Source of the DNA: Caulobacteraceae bacterium
Lineage (GTDB): Bacteria; Pseudomonadota; Alphaproteobacteria; Caulobacterales; Caulobacteraceae
Assembly: GCA_019247715.1 (NCBI GenBank)
Contig: JAFBAO010000101.1
Location: 1-64,000, forward strand
Length of the DNA: 64,000 nucleotides
Direction of reading: 5' to 3'
This document shows positions 26,655 to 34,155 of the stretch, piece after piece. The notes beneath the pieces are model-generated. The model did no database searches, was not told the DNA's origin, and worked only from the letters and a program-made list of their open reading frames with translations. Numbering within the stretch: position 1 is the stretch's first letter; the number at the start of each line of letters is the position of its first letter. A program made the position numbers and the translations under genes.

Positions 26655-27611
26655 ATGTCTTTCTTCGTGACGGGCGCGGCGGGCTTCATCGGCAGCAACC
26701 TTTGCGACGCGCTCCTGGCCCGCGGCGCGAGCGTGATCGGCTACGATAACTTCTCCACCGGGGCGCCGGAATTCTTGGTCGAGGCCAAGAAAAGCCCACG
26801 CTTCTCCCTGGTGACCGGCGACCTGCTCGACACGGCAAGGCTCGCCGAGGCGATGCATGGGTCCGAGGTGGTGTTGCACCTCTCGGCCAACGCGGATGTG
26901 CGCTTTGGCCTCGAGCATCCGCGCCGCGATCTCGAGCAGAACACTATCGCCACGTTCAACGTCCTGGAGGCGATGCGCGCCAACCGGGTGGGGACGATCT
27001 GCTTTGCGTCCACGGGCTCGGTATATGGCGAAGCCGCTATCATCCCGACGCCCGAGGATGCGCCCTTTCCGGTCCAGACCTCGCTCTATGCCGCCTCGAA
27101 GGTGGCCGGCGAGGGCATGATCACCTCCTACGCCGAAGGGTTCGGCGTGCGGGCGCTCATCTTCCGGTTTGTGTCGATCCTCGGAGAGCGGTACACGCAC
27201 GGCCACGTCTTCGACTTCTACCGGAGTCTGAAGAACGACCCGTCCAGTCTCAGAATCCTCGGTGACGGCAATCAGAAGAAATCATACCTTCACGTCAAGG
27301 ATTGCGTTTCAGCCATTCTCCTCGCCCTTGAGAATAGTTCATCGAAGGTGTCGATATATAACCTGGGGACCGACGAATACTGTAAGGTCACCGAGTCGGC
27401 GCGATGGATCGCCGATAAGATGGGGGTTCGACCCGAGTTCGAATTCACGGGGGGAGCGCGCGGTTGGGTGGGAGACAATCCGTTCATATTTCTGGAGACG
27501 AAGAGGATCCGGGAGATGGGCTGGGTCCCCGAATTCGGGATCCGGGAGGGCGTGGAACGCACGGTTGACTGGCTTGCCGCGAACGAGTGGGTGTTCGAAA
27601 AGCGCGTCTGA
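26655..27611 (+). CDS. NAD-dependent sugar epimerase/dehydratase
   Basis: An extended SDR of 318 residues: cofactor loop FFVTGAAGFIGSNLCDALLA (3-22), catalytic STGSVYGE and YAASK (near 145), then FRFVSILGERYTHGHVFDF and the substrate-side GDGNQKKSYLHVKDCVSAIL. It resembles UDP-glucose 4-epimerase-like enzymes that change heptose or hexose nucleotides. Its operon partners make a heptose nucleotide, so it may epimerise or dehydrate GDP-heptose, but this is inference. The ATG at 26655 is preferred to the TTG at 26643 because it lies three residues before the conserved first strand. Confidence 0.83.
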   Translation: MSFFVTGAAGFIGSNLCDALLARGASVIGYDNFSTGAPEFLVEAKKSPRFSLVTGDLLDTARLAEAMHGSEVVLHLSANADVRFGLEHPRRDLEQNTIATFNVLEAMRANRVGTICFASTGSVYGEAAIIPTPEDAPFPVQTSLYAASKVAGEGMITSYAEGFGVRALIFRFVSILGERYTHGHVFDFYRSLKNDPSSLRILGDGNQKKSYLHVKDCVSAILLALENSSSKVSIYNLGTDEYCKVTESARWIADKMGVRPEFEFTGGARGWVGDNPFIFLETKRIREMGWVPEFGIREGVERTVDWLAANEWVFEKRV

Positions 27612-27624
27612 CGAGGATTAGCCC

Positions 27625-28461
27625 GTGGCCAGAACGCCCTTGGCGGTTGTGACCGGCGCAAGCCGTGGATTGGGGCGAACCATCGCACGAGCGCTTTCGC
27701 GAGGCGGCGCCCGCTTGCTGCTCGTCGCGCGAGATGCGCGCGCGCTGGCCGCCGTGGCGGCCGAAACGCCGGACGCGGCGACGCTCAGCCTCGACATTTC
27801 GGTTGAGAACGCCGCAAGTCTGGTGGCCGACGAGGCCCGGCGGCTGGGCGGTGCGGATATCCTCATCAACAACGCCGCTATCCAGGGACCGATCGGGCGG
27901 GCGGTCGATGCCGACTTGCGGGCCGTCGAACAAACCATTCGCCTCGACCTGCTGGCGCCCATGGCGCTGATTCAGGCGCTGGCGCCGCAGATGACGGCGA
28001 AGGGAGCAGGCTGGATCGTGAACATCTCCGGAGGCGGCGCGGTGAGCCCTCGCCCCATGTTCGCCGCTTATGGTTCGGCGAAGGCCGCCCTGGTGCGCCT
28101 TAGCGAGACCTTGGCGGCGGAGCTTGCTGCGGATGGAGTGCGGGTCAATGCGGTGGCGCCCGGCGCGTTCGCATCCGGCATGACGGCCGAGACGGTCGCC
28201 GCAGGCGAGGCGGCGTCGACGGAATCGGCGGCGGCCAGGCGACTATTGGAAAGCAACGACGACGCCGCTGCGCGCAAGGCCGCAGATCTGGTCTCCTACC
28301 TTGTCCTGGGCGAAGGTCGCAACATCACCGGACGACTAATCAGCGCGGTCTGGGATCCATGGCCCGGTCTCCACGAGCGCATCGATGAACTTCTGGGTTC
28401 CGACATCTATACGGTGCGAAGGATTACGCCTGCGGATCGTGGCAGGGATTGGAGCCGATGA
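27625..28461 (+). CDS. Short-chain dehydrogenase/reductase
   Basis: A classical SDR of 278 residues: cofactor motif VVTGASRGLGRTIARAL (8-24), NNAA near 84, catalytic Ser in VNISGGGAVSP (near 133) and Y-x3-K in AAYGSAKAALVRLSE (near 147). It starts at GTG 27625, 13 bases after the epimerase stop, and its TGA overlaps the next ATG. It is expected to oxidise or reduce a carbonyl or hydroxyl of a sugar. Being between an epimerase and a Gfo/Idh enzyme suggests that two redox steps act on one sugar in this pathway. The substrate is unknown. Confidence 0.83.
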   Translation: MARTPLAVVTGASRGLGRTIARALSRGGARLLLVARDARALAAVAAETPDAATLSLDISVENAASLVADEARRLGGADILINNAAIQGPIGRAVDADLRAVEQTIRLDLLAPMALIQALAPQMTAKGAGWIVNISGGGAVSPRPMFAAYGSAKAALVRLSETLAAELAADGVRVNAVAPGAFASGMTAETVAAGEAASTESAAARRLLESNDDAAARKAADLVSYLVLGEGRNITGRLISAVWDPWPGLHERIDELLGSDIYTVRRITPADRGRDWSR

Positions 28462-29438
28462 GGTTCGCCATCATCGGCTGCGGCTTGATCGGGGCGAAAC
28501 GCGCTGACGCGATCGCCGGACTTCGCCACCAGCTCGTCGTCGCGGCCGATCTCGACCGCGGACGCGCCGATGTGCTGGCCGCCCGCTATGGCGGCCGGGC
28601 GACGGACGACTGGCGTGCGGCCCTCGCGGCCGACGGGGTGGATGCGGTGATCGTGGCGACCGCGCACGACGCGCTCAGCGCCATCGCCGTCGGCGCCCTC
28701 GAGGCGGGCAAGCATGTCCTGGTCGAAAAGCCCGCCGGCAGAAACCTTTCCGAGGTCGAGGCGATCGCCGCGGCGGCCGCCCGGGGCGGCAAGATCGTGA
28801 AGGTCGGCTACAACCACCGCTTTCATCCGTCGATACTCAAGGCGCGCTCGCTGGTCGACGCGGGAGAGCTTGGCCCCCTGATGTTCGTACGTGGCCGTTA
28901 CGGCCATGGCGGGCGGATCGGCTACGAGCAGGAGTGGCGGCTGAAGCGAGACATTTCGGGCGGCGGCGAGCTGATCGATCAGGGCTCGCATCTCATCGAC
29001 CTTGCTCATTGGTTCCTGGGTGACTTCACCGCCGTGTTCGGCCAGACCCGCAACTACTTCTGGGCTGCGGACACCGAGGACAACGCCTTCCTGACCCTGT
29101 CCACCTCGCAAGGCGCGGTGGCCTGGCTGCATGCAAGCTGGACCGAGTGGAAGAACATGTTTTCATTCGAGATCTACGGGCGGGACGGCAAGATCGAGAT
29201 CAACGGCCTTGGGGGGTCCTACGGAATCGAAAGCCTCGCCCTCTACAAGATGCTGCCGCAAATGGGGCCTCCGGAGACGACGAAATGGGAATGGCCGTTT
29301 CCCGACGTGTCGTGGCGGCTGGAGACGGCTGAGTTCATCGACGCCATCGGCGAGGGACGTCGAGCGATCGGCGACATTGAGGATGCGGCGCATACCATGA
29401 GCGTGATCGATCAGGTGTACCGGGGGAGCGGCCAATGA
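28458..29438 (+). CDS. Gfo/Idh/MocA-family oxidoreductase
   Basis: A 326-residue NAD(P)-dependent sugar oxidoreductase. The N-terminal Rossmann domain begins FAIIGCGLIGAKRADAIAG; HVLVEKPAGRNLSEVEAI (near 88-105) has the family E-K-P with the catalytic Lys, and VGYNHRFHPS follows. The C-terminal domain carries GGGELIDQGSHLIDLAHWFL, the usual D-x-G-x-H-x-x-D catalytic stretch. ATG 28458 overlaps the SDR stop as ATGA and its TGA overlaps the next ATG, so the genes are tightly coupled. It is unusual next to a heptose kinase; it might oxidise a free or phosphorylated heptose at C2 or C3. Confidence 0.85.
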   Translation: MRFAIIGCGLIGAKRADAIAGLRHQLVVAADLDRGRADVLAARYGGRATDDWRAALAADGVDAVIVATAHDALSAIAVGALEAGKHVLVEKPAGRNLSEVEAIAAAAARGGKIVKVGYNHRFHPSILKARSLVDAGELGPLMFVRGRYGHGGRIGYEQEWRLKRDISGGGELIDQGSHLIDLAHWFLGDFTAVFGQTRNYFWAADTEDNAFLTLSTSQGAVAWLHASWTEWKNMFSFEIYGRDGKIEINGLGGSYGIESLALYKMLPQMGPPETTKWEWPFPDVSWRLETAEFIDAIGEGRRAIGDIEDAAHTMSVIDQVYRGSGQ

Positions 29439-30412
29439 TCATCGCCAGGGCGCCGTTGCGGATCACCCTGGGAGGGGGAGGGACGGATCTGCCGTCCTAC
29501 TACCGCGAGCATGAGGGCTTCGTCATCGCGGCCGCCATCGACCGTTATGTCTACATCACCCTCCACAACATGTTCCAACCGGGCTTGATTGTGAAGTATT
29601 CGAAGATGGAGGTGGTCGACCGGGTCGACGCGATCGAGCATCCGATCGTGCGCGAGGCGCTGAAGATCGTCGGCATCGAGAACGGCCTCGAGATCACCTC
29701 GATGGCGGACATCCCGTCCGGCACCGGCCTAGGCTCCTCCGGAAGCTTCACGACCGCGCTGCTGCGCGCCCTGCACGCGCTGAGGCGAAGTCCCGTCGAC
29801 CCGCGTCACCTCGCCGAGCAGGCGTGCGATATCGAAATCAATCGCCTTTCGGAGCCCGTCGGCAAGCAGGACCAATACATCGCCGCGTTCGGCGGCGTGA
29901 CCTGTTTTCGCTTCAAGAAGGATGACAGCGTCGAGGTGTCGCCAGCGGGGCTGAGCAACGAGACCCTCACCAACCTGGAAGACGGCCTGCTGATGTTCTT
30001 CACCGGCCAGACCCGCTCCGCGTCGGCGATCCTCAAGGATCAGGATCAGAGGTCAAAGAACAAGGACAGCCTAGTCATCGATAACCTCAATTACACGAAA
30101 GAACTGGGCGAACGCAGCTTGCGGGCCCTCGAGCGGGGGGATCTCTTCGCCTACGGCGGCCTCATGCACGAGCACTGGGAGCATAAGAAGAAGCGTTCCA
30201 ATGGCATGTCCAATCCCGACGTCGACCGCTGGTATGAGCTCGCGATGAGGAACGGGGCCGTCGGGGGCAAGCTGATCGGGGCCGGCGGCGGCGGCTTTCT
30301 GATGTTTTATGCCGAGGACAAGAAACGCGTTCGTCACGCCATGCTCGAATCCGGCCTTACAGAAGTGCGTGTCCGCTTCGATTTCGAGGGCGCCAGAACG
30401 GTCGTGCAGTAA
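29435..30412 (+). CDS. hddA: D-glycero-D-manno-heptose 7-phosphate kinase (GHMP)
   Basis: A GHMP-family kinase of 325 residues, close to HddA, which phosphorylates heptose 7-phosphate at the anomeric position on the way to GDP-heptose. Readable motifs are the first GHMP segment RAPLRITLGGGGTDLPSYY (5-23), the ATP loop DIPSGTGLGSSGSFTTALL (near 92-110), EPVGKQDQYIAAFGG (near 146) and the last motif GGKLIGAGGGGFLMFYA (near 277). The ATG overlaps the Gfo/Idh stop and its TAA overlaps the next ATG. Together with the isomerase and phosphatase at 32.7-33.9 kb it makes the HddA name likely, though related kinases act on other sugars. Confidence 0.87.
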   Translation: MIIARAPLRITLGGGGTDLPSYYREHEGFVIAAAIDRYVYITLHNMFQPGLIVKYSKMEVVDRVDAIEHPIVREALKIVGIENGLEITSMADIPSGTGLGSSGSFTTALLRALHALRRSPVDPRHLAEQACDIEINRLSEPVGKQDQYIAAFGGVTCFRFKKDDSVEVSPAGLSNETLTNLEDGLLMFFTGQTRSASAILKDQDQRSKNKDSLVIDNLNYTKELGERSLRALERGDLFAYGGLMHEHWEHKKKRSNGMSNPDVDRWYELAMRNGAVGGKLIGAGGGGFLMFYAEDKKRVRHAMLESGLTEVRVRFDFEGARTVVQ

Positions 30413-31131
30413 TGGTTGCGATGCCGCCCGTCGCGGTTCTCGCCGGGGGCCTCGCCACCCGTCTGCGGCCTCTGACCGATACGATACCAAAGGCGATGAT
30501 CGAGGTGGCGGGCGAACCGTTCATCGCCCATCAGCTTCGCCTCCTGAAACGCGAAGGGATGGAGAAGATCGTCCTCTGCGTCTCGTACAAGGCCCGCCAG
30601 ATCAGAGATTACGTGGGTGACGGCGCCGCTTTCGGACTCGATGTCCGTTACTCGGAAGACGGCGCCAAGCTGCGCGGAACCGGCGGCGCTCTGCGTCGGG
30701 CCCTTCCGCTTCTGGGCGATGAATTCATCGTCCTCTACGGCGATTCCTGGCTGGACGCCGCCTACCCTCCGATCGTGAAGGCCTTTCGTGAGTCCGGGCT
30801 CCCGGCTTTGATGACCGTCTTTCGCAATGAGGGAAGGTGGGACACCTCGAACGTGTGGTTCGAGCGCGGACGGATAAGACTCTACGACAAGAAGGAACGT
30901 CGCCCTGAAATGGCCTACATCGACTGGGGACTGGGCGTCCTGCGCGCCGAGCTGCTGGCCGTCCGCGGCCCTGAGGAGGTTTTCGACCTAGGCGAGGTCT
31001 ACGGCGAGCTTTCGCGACAGGGTCGTCTCGCCGGTTTCGAAGTGAGCCAGCGCTTCTATGAGATCGGGTCTCCGCAGGGGCTTGCGGAGACGGAGGCTTT
31101 GATGAACGCCGCCTTGGCCAGGAAGCTCTGA
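30412..31131 (+). CDS. hddC: Sugar-1-phosphate nucleotidyltransferase (HddC-like)
   Basis: A 239-residue nucleotidyltransferase of the NTP_transferase family. It has the signature VLAGGLATRLRPLTDTIPK with the catalytic Lys, GTGGALRRALPLL for base recognition and FIVLYGDSWLD for the metal-binding Asp. The short form without a left-handed beta-helix fits HddC, which makes GDP-D-glycero-alpha-D-manno-heptose. The overlap TAATG with the kinase gene couples both products. A mannose-1-phosphate or other sugar substrate is possible, so the name rests mainly on context. Confidence 0.8.
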   Translation: MVAMPPVAVLAGGLATRLRPLTDTIPKAMIEVAGEPFIAHQLRLLKREGMEKIVLCVSYKARQIRDYVGDGAAFGLDVRYSEDGAKLRGTGGALRRALPLLGDEFIVLYGDSWLDAAYPPIVKAFRESGLPALMTVFRNEGRWDTSNVWFERGRIRLYDKKERRPEMAYIDWGLGVLRAELLAVRGPEEVFDLGEVYGELSRQGRLAGFEVSQRFYEIGSPQGLAETEALMNAALARKL

Positions 31132-31144
31132 AAGCTCGGCTACG

Positions 31145-31915
31145 CTATCTTCTGGCCTTCCTGATGAGAGCCGAGCCCCACTGATCCGGGATTTCGACGA
31201 TACCTTCAGGCTTGTCGCGCAAGAACTCGGTTGTGGCTCGAAACGGACCGCGATCGTATTCCATGGCGTTATAATCGTGGACGAAAATATAGCCGCCGGG
31301 GCTAAGCCGCGGATAAAAGAATTCCCAGCCGCACAAGATGCCTTCGTAGGTGTCCAGATCCAGCGACACTAACGAAAAGCGGCAATCTTTGAGCCCCTGG
31401 GCCGTGTCCGGAAATATGCCCTTTCGAATCTTGATCTTTTCGGACCAGCCGACAACGCTGCGGACCACGTCCAGGCCTGTGTCCTTGAAACGCATGTCTG
31501 CTTCCCCGTCAGTCGGGGCCGGGAAGCCTTCGAAAGTGTCGAACAGATAGAGATCGCGCTCGGGCGCGAACATGTGGAGGAAGCGCGCACAGTCTCCTCG
31601 CCAGACGCCGGCCTCCGCCATGGCGCCCGGGACATCGTCCCTGAGCACCCGTTGGACGGCGAGACCGAGGGTGGCGTGTCTTACGTAGTCCCAACCGCGC
31701 TTGACCTCAGCGAACTGCTCCGCCGGAATGGTCGGGAGGGACATCGCCGGAACGCTGAGATACTCGAACCGCGAGCCGCTGTCGGGCAAATCATCTCTCC
31801 GTTCGGACTCAATCGGCCCCGTCGAATCGATCCGTTGGGAGTCGGACCGCAGCCACGACCCGGCCGATTTGGCCGCGTGCAGCATCACCAGGAACGGGGA
31901 CTGTCGGACTGACAC
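31145..31915 (-). CDS. TylF/MycF-type macrocin O-methyltransferase family protein
   Basis: A 256-residue SAM-dependent methyltransferase of the TylF family, which O-methylates deoxysugars in antibiotics and occurs in glycan clusters. Motifs: GAMAEAGVWRGDCARFLHMF (near 95-114), LYLFDTFEGFPAPT, FSLVSLDLDTYEG and GGYIFVHDYN, the metal-binding aspartates of the family. The frame opens with TTG 31924, GTG 31915 and ATG 31885; GTG 31915 is chosen because GAGG lies nine bases upstream. It follows the transaldolase by 87 bases on the same strand and converges with the nucleotidyltransferase. Confidence 0.8.
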   Translation of the reverse strand: MSVRQSPFLVMLHAAKSAGSWLRSDSQRIDSTGPIESERRDDLPDSGSRFEYLSVPAMSLPTIPAEQFAEVKRGWDYVRHATLGLAVQRVLRDDVPGAMAEAGVWRGDCARFLHMFAPERDLYLFDTFEGFPAPTDGEADMRFKDTGLDVVRSVVGWSEKIKIRKGIFPDTAQGLKDCRFSLVSLDLDTYEGILCGWEFFYPRLSPGGYIFVHDYNAMEYDRGPFRATTEFLRDKPEGIVEIPDQWGSALIRKARR

Positions 31916-32002
31916 AGGCTTCAACCTCGCTATAGGGATCCATCGATCTCGACGGTAGGCTCAGATCATCTTCGCAATGCGGCCGTCCCCGCAAGCCCGC
32001 CG

Positions 32003-32752
32003 CTAAAGGGTGAAGCCGGCCGCCCTGCCGTCGTCGAAGAACATCCTTACCGTCTCCAAAGAGTATTCGTTGAGGTCTTTGCCAACGAGGGGAAGCTTCT
32101 TCAGGATGTCGTTCGTGACGGTGATGATGTGACACCCGATCGAGTCGGCCTCATAGATGTTGAGGAGCTCGCGTGGGCTCGCCCAGATCAGCTCGAAGTT
32201 TCCGGATGCCGCCAAAAGCCCAACCGCCGTCCGCATGATCGGGATGGGATCGATGCCGGTATCGGCGATGCGCCCGGCAAAGATGGAAATGCAACACGGC
32301 GCCCCGTCGCGCGCAGCGTCGACCACCGCCTCGACCTGGGCGAGCGTCATGATCGCCGTCACGTTGAGGGCTATTCCGTCCTTCGACAGCCGCTCCACCA
32401 GCGGCGTCATGGACTGGCGCCGGGTGTTGGTGATCGGAATCTTGACGTAGACGTTGCGGCCCCAGGTCGCGATCTTGCGGGCCTGTCGCTCCATTTCGAT
32501 CTCGTCGTCAGCGAACACCTCGAACGAGATGGGCCGATCCGGAATCGCCGCGACGACCTCGCGAGCGAAGCCTTCGTAGGAGGTGACGCCCGCCTTGCGC
32601 ATCAGGGTGGGATTGGTCGTAAAGCCCTTGATGTATGGCAGCGCATACATCTCGCGCATGCCGGCGATGTCGGCGCCGTCGGCAAAAAGCTTTACTGTAA
32701 GATCTTCGGGTTTCTTCACGTGGCGCCGTTCCGCAAGCTCTCCAGTATCCAT
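32003..32752 (-). CDS. Transaldolase-family protein, probably pathway-specific
   Basis: A 249-residue short transaldolase (FSA/TalC-like size). It begins VKLFADGADIAGM, then YIKGFTTNPTLMRKAG. The Schiff-base lysine is in NVYVKIPITNTRRQ (near 102), and CCISIFAGRIADTGIDPI and ELIWASPRELLNIYEAD are further family segments. Transaldolase interconverts sedoheptulose 7-phosphate, erythrose 4-phosphate, fructose 6-phosphate and glyceraldehyde 3-phosphate. The ATG at 32752 has GGAGG seven bases upstream and overlaps the phosphatase gene by 37 bases; GTG 32719, overlapping its stop as GTGA, is the alternative. Sharing a transcript with a heptose isomerase and phosphatase, it may supply the C7 precursor. 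Confidence 0.82.
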   Translation of the reverse strand: MDTGELAERRHVKKPEDLTVKLFADGADIAGMREMYALPYIKGFTTNPTLMRKAGVTSYEGFAREVVAAIPDRPISFEVFADDEIEMERQARKIATWGRNVYVKIPITNTRRQSMTPLVERLSKDGIALNVTAIMTLAQVEAVVDAARDGAPCCISIFAGRIADTGIDPIPIMRTAVGLLAASGNFELIWASPRELLNIYEADSIGCHIITVTNDILKKLPLVGKDLNEYSLETVRMFFDDGRAAGFTL

Positions 32753-33276
32753 TCCACCGCCTCCGTTATTGTGGCGACCGTCGCCTCCGGAGGCGAGGCG
32801 AGTCGCTCGCCGTATCCTTCGCCGACCAAAATGGTCCGACACCCGGCCGCTCGCCCGGCGGCGATGTCCCGCCAGCGGTCGCCGACCATGAAGCTGAGGC
32901 TTAGATCGATTCGAAGCCGCTCGGCCGCGCGTGTCAACATGCCGGGTTTCGGCTTGCGGCAGTCGCAGCCGTCGAGGTCGTCGTGCAGACACATCTCCAC
33001 GGCATCGACCGGCAAAGCCTTCCTGATGCGCTGATTTATTGCCTCGACGACCGCGAGCGGGGTCAACCCGCGGGCGACGTCGGGCTGGTTGGTCACGACG
33101 ACGAGCGCGAAGCCGGCCTCCTTCAGGCGCTGAAGAGCCTCGCCCGCCTCCGGCACGATCTCGAGCTCCTCCAGACTCGCCGGGGGGTGCGGCTTTCCCG
33201 ACCGGATGATCGCCCGGTTCAGCACCCCGTCGCGGTCCAGGAACGCGGCCGGCCGCAGAGCCGGCGCGGCGGTCAC
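32716..33276 (-). CDS. gmhB: D-glycero-D-manno-heptose 1,7-bisphosphate 7-phosphatase (GmhB-like)
   Basis: A HAD-IIIA phosphatase of 186 residues. It has the nucleophile motif AAFLDRDGVLNRAI (near 10-23), VVVTNQPDVARG (motif II region), the zinc-loop C-x-H and C-x-C in CLHDDLDGCDCRKPKPGM (near 95) and FMVGDRWRDIAAGRAAG (motif IV). GmhB removes the 7-phosphate of heptose 1,7-bisphosphate. The GTG at 33276 overlaps the upstream stop as GTGA, giving tight coupling to the isomerase gene. The longer frame upstream is antisense-like and is not used. Confidence 0.87.
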   Translation of the reverse strand: MTAAPALRPAAFLDRDGVLNRAIIRSGKPHPPASLEELEIVPEAGEALQRLKEAGFALVVVTNQPDVARGLTPLAVVEAINQRIRKALPVDAVEMCLHDDLDGCDCRKPKPGMLTRAAERLRIDLSLSFMVGDRWRDIAAGRAAGCRTILVGEGYGERLASPPEATVATITEAVEWILESLRNGAT

Positions 33277-33869
33277 CGCACGCTTTCCCACTTGGTCTGT
33301 GCGGCCTTCAGCTTCGGGTGCGAGACCAGCATGTGCCAGACGACCGCCTGGAAGGCTTCGGTGTGCGGGGTCACGGTCTCGGCGTTCACCGTCGGGACGA
33401 TGCAGACGGCGTCCCCCACCCTGGCGCAGTAGCCGCCATCGCGCCCCACGACCCCGATGACCTTCGCGCCCACTTCCTTGGCCAGTTGCAGCGCCACGAC
33501 GAGGTTGGGACTGACGTTCTTCTCGAGGTTGCCGCCGCCAACGGAAAGCACGAACACCACGTCGTCGGCGCATAGCTTCGAAACCTTCAACCATTCGGCG
33601 AAAATCGAGGGCCAGCCGTCGTCATTCGCACGAGCGGTCAATTCCGAAACGTTGTCCGTCGGCGCGTAAGCCTCGATGCCGACGATCTTGCGGAAATCGT
33701 TGACGGCGTGTCCGGCGTTGGCCGCGCTGCCGCCGACGCCGAGAATGAACAGCCGCCCGCCACGGCTTCGCAAGTCGGCCAGGGTGGTCGCCATCCGCTC
33801 GAGCGTCGGCACGTCCAGGGCGTCCAGGATCGTCTTGGCCTCGAGGAAATACTCCGATGCGAACGCCAT
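33273..33869 (-). CDS. gmhA: Sedoheptulose 7-phosphate isomerase (GmhA-like SIS protein)
   Basis: A SIS-domain protein of 198 residues. GmhA converts sedoheptulose 7-phosphate to D-glycero-D-manno-heptose 7-phosphate. The phosphate loop FILGVGGSAANAGHAVNDF lies near 41-59, VFVLSVGGGNLEKNVSPN near 103, and the C-terminal EAFQAVVWHMLVSHP supplies the usual His. ATG 33869 has GAGGAGCT directly upstream. It heads the minus-strand operon gmhA-gmhB-transaldolase-TylF. In some SIS families the N-acetylmuramate etherase-like function is an alternative, but the size and the neighbours favour GmhA. Confidence 0.87.
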   Translation of the reverse strand: MAFASEYFLEAKTILDALDVPTLERMATTLADLRSRGGRLFILGVGGSAANAGHAVNDFRKIVGIEAYAPTDNVSELTARANDDGWPSIFAEWLKVSKLCADDVVFVLSVGGGNLEKNVSPNLVVALQLAKEVGAKVIGVVGRDGGYCARVGDAVCIVPTVNAETVTPHTEAFQAVVWHMLVSHPKLKAAQTKWESVR

Positions 33870-34155
33870 CAAGCTCCTCTGGAGGCCACCAAGTGATCGC
33901 TTCGCCCGTCCTAAAGCATCAATCCCAGCGAGTGACAATGAGGGGGAGCGCCTGCGCCGGAGCCGACGGTCGAAAGACGTCCCCCGTGTCGCATTGCTGC
34001 GCCGACCGCGGGGGCAGGCGCTGCTTCCTGTGCGGCAAATCCCCGAGAACAGCCGCAGGTTGGGCCCTTGCCAGCCGTCCTCCGGAAGGTTCAGACTCGG
34101 GGCGACTCTCCATCGGCCCCGCGAGGCGGGAGTCTTCAATCCTGCTGGGAATCTC
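33870..34155. other. Divergent spacer between gmhA and the methyltransferase
   Basis: These 286 bases separate two divergent genes and should contain both promoters. The plus-strand frame from 33676 runs through but is antisense to gmhA, so I do not call a gene. No clear -35/-10 pair or repeat was recognised. Confidence 0.4.
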
